Under the pieces are notes generated by a model. It was given only the letters and a program-made list of their open reading frames with translations. It was not told the DNA's origin and made no database searches. This document shows, one piece after another, positions 39,941 to 48,518 of a stretch of 56,949 nt of DNA. The position numbers were made by a program, and so were the translations under genes. Numbering within the stretch: the stretch's first letter is position 1; each line of letters begins with the position of its first letter. The stretch is from JAAYZX01 sp040770645 (GTDB lineage: Bacteria > Actinomycetota > Thermoleophilia > RBG-16-64-13): contig JAXGIS010000013.1 of NCBI GenBank assembly GCA_040770645.1, positions 1 to 56,949 of the forward strand. Reading direction: 5' to 3'.

Positions 39941-40031
39941 GCTGCTCCGCAGGTGCCCCGCACTCGGCCGGACGGCCGGCGAGAACGAAGGGCCCTCCGA
40001 CCCGCCTACGATCCCGATTGGCCGCCGGTGA

Positions 40032-40613
40032 TTAGTAAGTCCGGCACATGCCCTTGAAGGGCCAGTACGGCGAGGTTCGCACGGCCTCGATCATCTCGCG
40101 CACATACTGCGGCGGATCGTTGTCGCGCCACATGGGCATACCACCTCGCCACACATAGTCCAGGAGTTCACGGAACCCGGGGCGATCAAAGATGTACTCG
40201 CCCAAATGCACCAAGCCTTTGTCCTCATCGAACTTGACGAGCCAGTTTTGTGCCTGCGCGTATTCACGCAGAATGGGTTCGACTGTGTCTCGCACCTGCC
40301 AACCCTGGGGCTGCTGCTTGAAGTCTTCTTGGGCAGCAGGGAAGGGGTACAGGCGGTAGACAGCCGGGATGAAACCGGGGTGATCATGTCCCCGGAACGA
40401 CCAGTGTAGGTTGCCTATATCTTCCTGCGCAGAGATGACGTACACGGGAACCTGTTCTTGTTGTGGGGGGCCTTCGGCGGCCCAGCGCTTGATCCAGGCG
40501 CAGAAATCTGTTGCAAAGAAAAACACGTTGTTCAGTAGCAGGCAATCGGTATCGATGTTGAAGAAGCCGAAGACCACGGTGCCGTGGCTGAGGCTGCGGT
40601 GTGCTAGGGGCAT
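40032..40613 (-). CDS. Conserved hypothetical protein
   Basis: 193 aa, start 40613 with GGAG five bases upstream. No signal peptide or membrane segment. Distinctive parts are HGTVVFGFFNIDTDCLLLNN, FFFATDFCAWIKRWA, HWSFRGHDHPGFIPAVYRLY and REMIEAVRTSPYWPFKG. The mixed alpha/beta, Trp/Phe-rich sequence looks like a real cytosolic enzyme-like domain that I cannot place in a named family. It sits between DUF389 and LysR genes on the same strand. Confidence 0.75.
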   Translation of the reverse strand: MPLAHRSLSHGTVVFGFFNIDTDCLLLNNVFFFATDFCAWIKRWAAEGPPQQEQVPVYVISAQEDIGNLHWSFRGHDHPGFIPAVYRLYPFPAAQEDFKQQPQGWQVRDTVEPILREYAQAQNWLVKFDEDKGLVHLGEYIFDRPGFRELLDYVWRGGMPMWRDNDPPQYVREMIEAVRTSPYWPFKGMCRTY

Positions 40614-40753
40614 GGCGACTCCACTTCGGGGTGTGAACGAAATCGCACAGATTCTACACTATTGGCGGACGGCGAAGGATCAGCCCGGAGTAGACCGCCC
40701 TCACATCAGCTCGTCGGGTCTCGCTCATGAGGTTGGGTATGGGTCCAAGATCG

Positions 40754-41743
40754 CTAGTTGGACTCTGGGGTAGGCGGGACTCCATCATCGCCCGGGAGAG
40801 GCTGGCGGTCGTGTGTGATTTGATCCGACCAATCGAGAATGGGTTTGGTCATGGAAACCGACGCCGAGAGCATGGTGGCGCGGACGTGAACCATGAGAGC
40901 CCGCGTGGCCGCGGTGGCATACCTCTCTTTGGCACGGATCAGATTCAAGCTGCGGGTGAGCAGGTCCTCAAAAGGCACGATGGTCACGCCAAGCTGGCGT
41001 AGACTGCTGAGGGCCAGTCTGGGTACCACGGAAATGCCGAGACCGTTACCGGTGAAACTCAACATGGAGTCCAACGACCCCACTTCATAAGCCACTTGAG
41101 GTTCGAAACCCGCGTGCCGGCATATCTCGGCCACCTGGGCGGCCAGTGAGAAGTTGTCGGCCAAGACGATGAAGTCCTCTTTCTCGAGTTCACGTAGTCT
41201 TACAGCTGTGCGCTGCGACAGCCGGTGCCGTTCCGGTACCGCCAGCAGCAACTCCTCGTCCAGGAGATGGGTGACTTCCAACACGGCTGGGTTGGTGGGA
41301 GCGCTCACGATGGCGAAGTCGACAGTGCCGTCCAGCACCTCTCGCTCCAGGGCCGTGGTGACGTCTTCGCGCAGGTGGACGCGTATGCCGGGGTAGTTCT
41401 TGCTGAACCCGGCGAGGATACTGGGCACGAAGTGCGCGGCCACGCTGGAGATGCTTCCGAAGGTGACTTCGCCGGTGATGACCCCCAGGCGCTCATGCAT
41501 GACCCGTAGCGCCTCGTCGGCTTTGGAGAGGACCGCGCGGGCAAGCGGGAGAAAGACGCGGCCATCCAGGCTCAAGGCCACGCGCCGGCTCGTGCGGTCG
41601 AATAGACGGCAGCCCAGCTCTGTCTCCAGGTGTTTGATCTGGTAGCTCAGGGCCGGCTGCGATACATGTTGACGCTTGGCCGCCTCCGAGAAGCTCATGG
41701 TCTCTGCCACTGCCACGAAGCATCGGAGTTGCGTCAACTCCAC
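40754..41743 (-). CDS. LysR-family transcriptional regulator
   Basis: 329 aa from GTG 41743 (GAGG upstream). Winged helix: LTQLRCFVAVAETMSFSEAA, HVSQPALSYQIKHLETELGC, LFDRTSRRVALSLDG. The effector domain has VTFGSISSVAAHFVPSILAG, TVDFAIVSAPTN, LLDEELLLAVPERHRLS and GNGLGISVVPRLAL. Only one cysteine (EICRHAGF) lies in the effector domain, so an OxyR-type disulfide switch is not evident. The palindrome at 41922-41945 upstream is a candidate binding site, located between lysR and a divergently oriented RNA candidate. Effector unknown. Confidence 0.93.
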   Translation of the reverse strand: MELTQLRCFVAVAETMSFSEAAKRQHVSQPALSYQIKHLETELGCRLFDRTSRRVALSLDGRVFLPLARAVLSKADEALRVMHERLGVITGEVTFGSISSVAAHFVPSILAGFSKNYPGIRVHLREDVTTALEREVLDGTVDFAIVSAPTNPAVLEVTHLLDEELLLAVPERHRLSQRTAVRLRELEKEDFIVLADNFSLAAQVAEICRHAGFEPQVAYEVGSLDSMLSFTGNGLGISVVPRLALSSLRQLGVTIVPFEDLLTRSLNLIRAKERYATAATRALMVHVRATMLSASVSMTKPILDWSDQITHDRQPLPGDDGVPPTPESN

Positions 41744-41921
41744 AGACGACCTCGGCGGTAGTGGATCTGTAGTGCAGGTTCGGCTACACAGAAGATATCG
41801 GTCATGTGCAGCTATTTCCGATAGCGGCTGTTACACTCATATACTGAATGCGGGACACGGTGGTCGGTGGGATCACCTTCACGGCCCGCCTGATCATCTA
41901 TCCGTTGCTTTTATAGCACAT

Positions 41922-41945
41922 ATAGAAACAATATATTGGATTTAT
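41922..41945. promoter_or_regulatory. AT-rich palindrome upstream of lysR
   Basis: A 24-base imperfect inverted repeat centred on the perfect core CAATATATTG (41929-41938). It stands out as AT-rich in GC-rich DNA. It overlaps a possible + strand -35 box (TTGGAT 41936-41941) preceding TACAAT (41960-41965). Spacing and symmetry fit a LysR-type regulator site. Confidence 0.5.
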
Positions 41946-41971
41946 GGGTTGACCCGTCGTACAATGCCATC

Positions 41972-42085
41972 AGCTGAGCACAACGACCGCGACATCGGGA
42001 TTCCCCCCATCCCACCGCGGCAAAGCTGAGCAGTTTCCCCGCAGTATAGCCGGTCCTCCCCCCCTGGGGCCGGCTATACCCTTTT
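41972..42085 (+). ncRNA. Candidate structured small RNA divergent from lysR
   Basis: No ORF is present. A promoter-like pair (TTGGAT, 18-bp spacer, TACAAT at 41960-41965) predicts a start near 41972. The sequence then forms a two-tier hairpin: CCGCG (41987-41991) with CGCGG (42016-42020), and inside it GGGAT (41997-42001) with ATCCC (42009-42013) around a seven-base C-rich loop. It ends in a strong terminator-like hairpin with TTTT. The direct repeat AGCTGAGCA flanks the first hairpin. The arrangement recalls LysR regulators divergent from an sRNA gene, but transcription is not shown. Confidence 0.4.
42044..42085 (+). terminator. Strong hairpin with TTTT, + orientation
   Basis: GTATAGCCGG (42044-42053) and CCGGCTATAC (42070-42079) are perfect 10-base arms with an inner CCCC/GGGG extension; TTTT follows at 42082-42085. 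The right arm also contains the stop codon of the convergent minus-strand C_GCAxxG_C_C gene. The T-run is on the + strand, where no protein gene ends. Confidence 0.75.
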
Positions 42086-42547
42086 CTGGAGGACCTGCTC
42101 GAGGCGCTCCATCATCCATCTGACCATCACTTCACACTTTTGCCCGGCACCCGACTCCCTGAATTTCTCGGCGCCTTCTGCGGTTAGGAGGTTGCACCCC
42201 GTGAGGGTAGCGCAATCACTGGCTCCGAATTCGGTTACGAAGTCGCTGATCAGAGACTGCAGGTCCTGTTGTCCGGAGGTAGTGCGCGCGGCGTTTTCAT
42301 CCGACTCGAGTTGAGAGCCTCCAAGAGCGAGGGCCAGGGCCGTGCCGGTCAACACACCGCACGTCAACCCCTGCCGAACGATGCCGCCGCCGAGGTACCG
42401 GGCGATCTGAGTTACCTCCACAGGGCTGCCCAAGCGAAGCGCGGCGAAGAAGATCATAGTCTGCGCGCAGTTGTGATGAGTTGGTCCAGACTCTTGGAAT
42501 CCGGCCAAGGCTTTGTTGAGGGCTGCCGGATACGGGAGGGACGTCAT
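42074..42547 (-). CDS. C_GCAxxG_C_C family protein
   Basis: 157 aa; start 42547 with AAAGGAC upstream. The family's spaced cysteines are visible: NCAQT near residue 27, GLTCGVLTGTALALAL, SDCATLTGCNLL and QKCEVMVRWM. This family (TIGR01909 / putative redox-active) is of unknown biochemical function but the cysteine spacing suggests metal or disulfide chemistry. It is divergent from the beta-propeller gene with only about 31 bases between starts. Confidence 0.9.
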   Translation of the reverse strand: MTSLPYPAALNKALAGFQESGPTHHNCAQTMIFFAALRLGSPVEVTQIARYLGGGIVRQGLTCGVLTGTALALALGGSQLESDENAARTTSGQQDLQSLISDFVTEFGASDCATLTGCNLLTAEGAEKFRESGAGQKCEVMVRWMMERLEQVLQKRV

Positions 42548-42578
42548 ACGGCGTCCTTTCTAGGGTAAGGTTACGAAC

Positions 42579-44334
42579 ATGATGCGCCGAAGATCATACA
42601 ACGTCTACGAGACCGAGGCGGCCGGCAGGTATCGAGGCCGACGGCGGGCGCGCGTCCGGTTGCTGGTGGCGGGCGTGGTTGTGGCGGGTGTGACCATCGG
42701 GCTGGTGTGGACGCTGCATGGTCGGTTGGGGATGGGGGGCGCAGATGTCGACCCCCCGGTGTATGCCGGTGCTGGAGCTTCCGCGGCACCCTCGGGGCAC
42801 GACGCATATCCCCGTGACGCCGTAACGGAGGGAGACCCACGTGGGTGCGCTGACCACGTCCATCCGTGCCGCTTCCCGACCATGACCCCGGCCGCCGCCC
42901 GTGAGACGCAGCGGTGGGCCTCGTTCGCGCCCATCAACACATCTTATGCCGGAGTCAGCATGTTCGGGGCAACGCTCGCCGCGCCTTCTATGGATTGGGC
43001 CCCGTTCGTCAAACCGCGAACTGTGGCACTTCCCGCGGGACGGGGTCATGAGCGCCCCATCCTCCGAGGGCGGGAAGACTGTGGTGTGGGCCGGCACGGG
43101 CTGGACCGGGCAGCCGGTGGTGGTGGAGTGGGAGGGGCGCACAAGGGTGATGTTCGGTGCCTACGATCGTGCGCTGCACTTCCTGGATGCCGGCAGTGGT
43201 GAGCGGTTCCTGCCTGATTTGTTCACCGGCGACATCATCAAAGGCTCGGTCATGTTTGATCCGGATGGCTATCCACTCCTGTACTCGGGTTCACGCGACA
43301 ACTACTTTCGGATAGTGGCCATCGACCGGGAAGAAGCCACCGTGCTCTGGAAGTTGTCCGCCTACGACGTGCCCAATCCCACCTGGAACGATGACTGGGA
43401 CTCGGGCCCGGTGGTGATCGGCGATTATCTGTTCGAGGGTGGGGAGAACAGCTACTTCTACATTGTCAAGCTCAACCGTGCTTACGGTGCCGACGGGCTG
43501 GTGACGGTAAACCCGGAGGTGCTGCTGGCTTACCCCGCCTTCGACCGGAAGCTGTTCGACGCCATCGGGGACAACATCGTCAGCATAGAGAACTCACCCG
43601 CCGTGTTCCTGGATGCGGAGCGGGGGGATCGCGTTTATTTCGCCAACGGCGGCGGTCGCGTAGTGGGTCTGGACATCGATGTACTGGGGTTGTCCGCCGC
43701 CGGGTACGGGCCGGGAGGGCAGGCGCCGGGGACGTGGGGCGGTCCCGCGCCGGTGCGTTCGCTGCCGGCGTTGCCCGACGACGCCGAGTTCCCGGAGATC
43801 TTTCGCTACTGGATGGGCGACGATGTGGATGCCACGCTGGTATTGGATGAGGAGGGAAGCCTCTACGTAGCCGCCGAACTCGAGAGGAACTTGCCCCGCG
43901 CCGCGGAGGTGGGCCAACTGGTGAAGCTCGATCCGTATGCCACCGCTGATCCCTTGGTGTGGTCCGTGGCTGATCCGCCAAGGGGCGGAGTGGGTGGCAT
44001 CTGGGCCACGCCCGCCCTCCATGGGGACATGCTGTACGTGCCCACGCACACGGGGCGCCTGCTCGGCGTGAACCGGCACACCGGGGAGATTGTGTGGGAG
44101 AAGCCGTTTAGCTACCATGCATGGAGTTCTCCTGTGGTGGTGGACGACATCCTCCTGGTGGGAGACGCCGAGGGCATTCTCCATGCATATGATGTGAGCG
44201 ATGCGATCGCGAACCCTCCCCAACTGTGGGAGGTCACGGTGGGCGCGGGTGGCATCGAATCAACACCCGTGGTATGGAAAGGTCGTATCTACGTCGGCAC
44301 CCGCGACGGCCGTTTCTACTGCCTGGGCGAATAA
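42579..44334 (+). pseudogene. Membrane-anchored PQQ-like beta-propeller protein, one frameshift
   Basis: ATG 42579. One transmembrane helix near the N terminus (VRLLVAGVVVAGVTIGLVW), then extracytoplasmic repeats of the WD/PQQ-quinoprotein type. An indel near 43010-43030 joins FGATLAAPSMDWAPFVK to ELWHFPRDGVMSAPS. Repeats include VMFGAYDRALHFLDAGSGE, KGSVMFDPDGYPLLYSGSRD, PVVIGDYLFEGGENSYFYIV, TPALHGDMLYVPTHTGRLLG, SPVVVDDILLVGDAEGILHA and STPVVWKGRIYVGTRDGRFY. Such propellers serve as scaffolds or outer-surface enzymes; no catalytic motif is assigned. Confidence 0.8.
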
Positions 44335-44388
44335 TGAGGATCCAGCGTTTGCTGCAATCGACGGAGTCGCAAGAAGAAGGAGGCGGCA

Positions 44389-45435
44389 GTGGCACCCATG
44401 GATAGACGTGAGGGACCGGGAGCGCAAGGGTCGCGCGCCGCAGCGCCCGGCGTGCCGCGTGCCTGGTCGGCGCCGTCGTTGTCGCCGGTGATACCGAGGA
44501 AGGATGTGGGTGCCTCTCGGACCGGCCGTTCGCTCGGCCGAGTGGCCGATTTACTGCTGTGGGCGGTTCTGATCGCGGTCATCGGCGTAGGTGCGGGAGG
44601 ATGCTCTGTCTCGTTGCCTTGGGACAAGAAGACCACCACCTCGAGCACGGGGGATGTCTCCACGTCTAAGACGGACGATACCGCGTCGGGTGCGGGCGAG
44701 GTATTTGTCACCGATACCACCCAGGGTGCCGCTACCACCCGCACTACTGACGTGGGCAAAGCTCGTTTCGATACCCCGGAAGCAGCGGTCAAGGCCGTTG
44801 TCCCCGCCGGCTGGGTGGTCAAGGTAGCCTCGCGTCAAGCCGACCGAGCTGAAGTGTGGGCGGGGCCCCCCCAAAGCGAGTTCCTCACAGCCTATATGGT
44901 GCGGAAGGAGGCCGGCGGATGGGTGGTGACCGAGGAGATGCCGCTTGGCGTTGAAGGATCCGAGGGAGGTGACTATCTGGTGGGCGGCCCGTGGTATGAA
45001 CAGGATTTCCCGGAAGTGTTCGAGCCGGGGAGCGACCTGTACGTCCCCTTCCGAACGGATAAGTACCCGACCCCGGGCCACAAAGGCTATCCGAGCAACA
45101 ACGCCGCCGCAGCTACCGTGTGGCTGTCTCTGGGAGAGATGCTCAACTACCTCAAGCGAGGCTATATCGTCGACGCCACCTCGTACGTGACGGCCGATTT
45201 CTACCGCCACTTCTTCTTCGACTTTTTCAACGCTGGAGAACCCACGGACTTATACGAGTTTGAACTGACAGGATGGCAGGAGACCGATGGAAGCGACTTC
45301 CAGATCTGGGCCAACCTCTATAGCGCCGATGCCGTGTCTTCGTTTCTCCGCCGCGCGGTGTTTAGCGGGGCGACACGCCCGAATGGTACCGGGCTCATAG
45401 TGTGGGTTGATCTGTGGGGGCCGATCGAGCTCTAG
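44389..45435 (+). CDS. Exported lipoprotein-like hypothetical protein
   Basis: 348 aa from GTG 44389, chosen for AAGGAGG upstream. A long N-terminal cytosolic-looking stretch (about 50 residues, Pro/Arg-rich) precedes a hydrophobic helix LLLWAVLIAVIGVGAGGC with a lipobox-like GGC, then a Thr/Ser linker. The mature part contains TPEAAVKAVVPAGWVVKVAS, LTAYMVRKEAGGWVV, SLGEMLNYLKRGYIVDATSY and ends GTGLIVWVDLWGP. Unknown family. It follows the propeller gene by 55 bases on the same strand, suggesting a shared envelope role. Confidence 0.75.
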   Translation: MAPMDRREGPGAQGSRAAAPGVPRAWSAPSLSPVIPRKDVGASRTGRSLGRVADLLLWAVLIAVIGVGAGGCSVSLPWDKKTTTSSTGDVSTSKTDDTASGAGEVFVTDTTQGAATTRTTDVGKARFDTPEAAVKAVVPAGWVVKVASRQADRAEVWAGPPQSEFLTAYMVRKEAGGWVVTEEMPLGVEGSEGGDYLVGGPWYEQDFPEVFEPGSDLYVPFRTDKYPTPGHKGYPSNNAAAATVWLSLGEMLNYLKRGYIVDATSYVTADFYRHFFFDFFNAGEPTDLYEFELTGWQETDGSDFQIWANLYSADAVSSFLRRAVFSGATRPNGTGLIVWVDLWGPIEL

Positions 45436-45436
45436 C

Positions 45437-46337
45437 GTGACCTCGGACAACAAGCGCACTCGCCTGCTGGCCGAGGGGGGGTTGGCGCTCACTGGGGTAA
45501 TCTGGGGAGCCAACTTCACGCTGGTCAAGTTCGCCGTGGGGTTCATGCCGCCCTTCTACTACCTGGGCGTGCGTTTCATCCTGGCTTTCCTCATCATGGG
45601 CGCCTTCAGCGTGAAGCGCATCGCTAGGCTGTCTTCCCGCCAGTGGGGCATGGCCGGTGTGGTGGGTCTATGCCTCTTCGCGGGGTTCGCGTTTCAGACC
45701 ATAGGCATCCTTAGCACATCTCCAGGTATCAACGGCTTCCTCACCTGCCTATACGTGCTCCTGGTGCCGTTCTTCATCGGTGTCACCACAGGGAAGTGGC
45801 CGGGGGCTAGGTGCTGCTCGGCATTGTGTTGGTGGTGGGGGGGATCGGACTTCTCACCGTCTCGGGGCAGCTGACTTTCGGGATCGGCGAGATCTTTAAC
45901 CATGGTGGGGACCATTTTCTGGGCGCTTCACATCCTGGCGCTCTCATGGGCCGCAAACGCATGGACGTAATGTCGCTGACCTCCCTTCATTGGGCTTGGT
46001 GGGTTTTCTCAGCCTGGCCATCTCCCTTCTTTTCGAGCGCCCGACTCTGTTCCCGGGATGGTCGGCGGTGGGAGCTGTTGTCTACACCGCCATAATGGGC
46101 GGCGTGGTGGCGTATTTCCTCATGACCTGGGGCCAGAGGCACACCACGCCCACCATCGCCGGTGTGCTCATGAGCCTGGAGTCGGTGTTCGCTGTGATCG
46201 TCTCCATCGCATGCGGTTTCGATTCACTTACCTGGCGGGGTGTGGTTGGCTTCTGCTTGGCCTTCGCGGGAACGGGGTTGGCGCAGACGTATTCCGCTTC
46301 CACAGGCCCCGAACCGGTGCTGGATGCACGTCCTTAG
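45437..46337 (+). pseudogene. EamA/DMT-family transporter, frameshifted
   Basis: GTG 45437. First frame: EGGLALTGVIWGANFTLVKF, GVRFILAFLIMGAF, GLCLFAGFAFQTIGILSTSP and TCLYVLLVPFFIG, the typical EamA start. After indels near 45809, 45900 and 45985 the second half reads LLGIVLVVGGIGLLTVSG, FWALHILALSWAANA, VVYTAIMGGVVAYFLMTWG, RHTTPTIAGVLMSLESVFAV and GFCLAFAGTGLAQT. Ten helices in two inverted halves are expected, exporting or importing small metabolites. Order and length are otherwise complete. Confidence 0.82.
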
Positions 46338-46897
46338 CGCGTTCCGAAATGCTGCGGTGGCGGATAAGTGATGATTCCGTTCCTGACCACCGCCATGGGG
46401 TGGAGGGTGTGGGTCCGAGCGATGCCGATACCCATGATGTGCTCCACGGCAAAGCCGCGGATCAGAAGGGCGTCTGCGATCAGATAGCGGTGGCATCGCC
46501 AGGGGACGGCCTCCGCGCACATGATGGCCGTGGGTCGATCGGTGGCAAGCGCAACCAGCTTCTCCAGGGCCTCAGAGAAAGCCGGAGTCTGCATGTAGTC
46601 GGCGAATCCTCGGAAGGAGAGGTTGCGCCAGCCTGAGTTGGGGGAGTCGGCTCGAGCACGGCGTAGTCCTCCCAAACCCTTCAAATGGCGATAGCCCAGC
46701 CTGCGGTTGCGCAGGGCGGTGGCCAGTGTCTTGATGTCGAATTGAGGGTTGTGACGGGAGCGGGGTATGGTTCGCACATCCACGACCCGGCGCACCCCGA
46801 AGCTACGAAGCATGGCCACGAACTCGTCGAGAGAGTGAGTGGAGTGCCCCACGGTGTAGATGAGGGGTTGTTCAGGGTCTATGGGTACGGGAGTCAA
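46334..46897 (-). CDS. DUF488 family protein
   Basis: 187 aa from TTG 46897 (GAGGAAG upstream). Family motifs: YTVGHSTHSLDEFVAMLRSF, VVDVRTIPRSRHNPQFD, YRHLKGLGGLR, TAIMCAEAVPWRCHRYLIAD and the late RNGIITYPPPQHFG. Conserved Arg/Cys/His residues suggest an enzyme, but its reaction is unknown. It converges with the DMT transporter gene, overlapping its end by four bases. Confidence 0.92.
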   Translation of the reverse strand: MTPVPIDPEQPLIYTVGHSTHSLDEFVAMLRSFGVRRVVDVRTIPRSRHNPQFDIKTLATALRNRRLGYRHLKGLGGLRRARADSPNSGWRNLSFRGFADYMQTPAFSEALEKLVALATDRPTAIMCAEAVPWRCHRYLIADALLIRGFAVEHIMGIGIARTHTLHPMAVVRNGIITYPPPQHFGTR

Positions 46898-46945
46898 CGC
46901 ACTTCCTCACGGGAGTCGACACACTCGCGCTTGTGCCGGTGGGTC

Positions 46946-46970
46946 GGTAAGAGCTCATCAACTCCTTACC
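46946..46970. terminator. Short hairpin between an MFS gene and DUF488
   Basis: GGTAAGAG pairs with CTCCTTACC (one bulged base). It follows the end of the MFS gene (minus strand) by about 55 bases. No T-run, so a weak terminator or none. Confidence 0.3.
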
Positions 46971-47023
46971 CGGGAAGTGGGCCTCTGAAGCATCTGCGTT
47001 GTGTGGCCGGTATGTGAATTCGG

Positions 47024-47735
47024 CTACGCTACGCCGGCGATTGGTGCTCGTCGCAGCCCCGGAAGAGACGCGAAAAGGACGGCCGAGACGAGAGCGCCCA
47101 CGACGCCAAACAGAAATGGTGCCCACGGGTCCACGCCGTCCCACAACACGCCCGCCACGCCGCTCGCCAAGAGGGTCGCCACGCCGGTGAGGGTCCCCAG
47201 CAGGCCTATGGCGGTGGCGCGTAGACCGTGAGGCACCAGATCGACCGCGAAGGCCTTGCCGACCCCGTCAGTAGCGGCGATGTAGAGTCCGTAAATGGCG
47301 AACAAGCCGACTACGTGCCAGGCGCGGTTGGCCACGGTGAAGCCGCTGTAGACCGCAGCGAAGACGATCATGCCACCCGCCAGTACTCGACGGCGCCCCA
47401 AACGGTCGGAGAGATGCCCCAACGGTACGCTGGCCAGAGCGCAAACCAGGTTGTAGATTGTGTAGACGAGCACCACGGCCGCGGTGGAGAAACCCAGTTG
47501 CTTGGCGCGCAGGATCAGGAAGACGTCGCTTGAGTTCACGAGCACCAAAGGCAGCCAGGCGCAGAGATACTGTCGAAAGCTCCGCGGCGGCCGGGGCGCC
47601 GAGCGTGATGGTGAGAAAGAGCGGCATCAGCGGATAGAGCATCTCCGAGGATACATCCGCGAAAAAGGAGACCAACCCCAGCCGGAACACATTGGGCGTG
47701 AGGGCACGGGGCCATGTGGGCCGCGTGTCACTCAT
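47024..47735 (-). pseudogene. MFS transporter with internal deletion
   Basis: Start 47735: SDTRPTWPRALTPNVFRLGL, SFFADVSSEMLYPLMPLFLT, LGAPAAA. Near 47580-47600 the sequence jumps, with a frame change, to FRQYLCAWLPLVLVNSSDVF, which in homologues lies about 150 residues later. The remainder (TIYNLVCALASVPLGHLSDR, GLFAIYGLYIAATDGVGKAF, ATAIGLLGTLTGVATLLASG) is a normal second half of a 12-helix MFS. About five helices are missing, so the product could not work. Unlike the one-base indels elsewhere, this is a deletion. Confidence 0.8.
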
Positions 47736-47756
47736 GACCGCGCATCTCTTCCCCAC

Positions 47757-48256
47757 TCAGCCGGCGCGCGGGTGCCGTCTTGTGGTCTGCAGCGGCAGAG
47801 CGGTCGCCTGACCCTTGGCCAGCAGTCTGTTGGGTGCCGCGGTGACTTTGAACTCAACCACTATGAGGCGTTGGCCGCGATGGACTATGCGGCACCGGGC
47901 GGTGATCCTGTCCCCGATCCTAGATGATTGATTCCACGACATTAACAGTAATGCTGCCCAGGCATGTAGTCCACGCCCACTGCGTCGATCAGGGAGTTGA
48001 CGGCCAGAGCAAAGGCCACGTCGGCTACGGCGAAGATGAAGGAGCCGTGTGCGAGCTTGTGCGAATTGAGAAAACCGTCGTGGACGGTGGCGGAGACGGT
48101 GGCGAAGCCCTCACCCGCCTCCTCCACCTCCATGCCGAAGAGCTCTACAAGTTGATCGTGGGTGGAGATGAACTCTATGCGCTGCTCTGTGGTGGTCTCC
48201 CCTGCCCCATGGGGGATCCCATCTCCGAAGTCGGCCCTGCTGTGGGTTGCACCCAT
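47757..48256 (-). pseudogene. PaaI-type hotdog thioesterase, frameshifted
   Basis: Start 48256 with AAAGGGG. Hotdog-fold acyl-CoA thioesterase: VELFGMEVEEAGEGFATVS, HDGFLNSHKLAHGSFIFAV and ADVAFALAVNSL, whose Asp is the catalytic residue of PaaI enzymes. Two small indels near 47958 and 47932 interrupt the middle strand (ITVNV in one frame, SRIGDRITARCRIVHRGQRL in the next), and the C-terminal KGQATALPLQTTRR ends at 47757. PaaI removes CoA from aberrant phenylacetyl-CoA-type intermediates; no paa genes are near. Confidence 0.78.
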
Positions 48257-48434
48257 GTCGTCCCCTTTCGTGCGTGATGATGATACGTCACCCTTGGGGC
48301 AAACGGCGCAGCGCGGGTTGCCTGCTGAGGTCCTTGTTCAAGTGCAGGGCCCGCGTCCATGCGCAGGAACGTGGAGTCGGTGGTTGGGAGCCGGGTTGTT
48401 GGGCACCGGCATCGGCTCCATCCGGCGGGAGCGC

Positions 48435-48481
48435 TATAGTGTATAAGAACGGCCGGTGAAGAGGGGTTAAGGGCCGGCCGT
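48435..48481 (+). promoter_or_regulatory. Possible promoter and 5' hairpin before the nuclease genes
   Basis: TATAGT (48435-48440, with TATAAG close by) could be a -10 box, though no good -35 is seen. The perfect eight-base stem ACGGCCGG (48449-48456) / CCGGCCGT (48474-48481) would form at the very start of the transcript, followed by GGTGTTTTC. It may act as an attenuator or a 5' stability element. Confidence 0.35.
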
Positions 48482-48518
48482 GGTGTTTTCGGGCAGGGGC
48501 TGTGGCAGGAGGGGTTGC

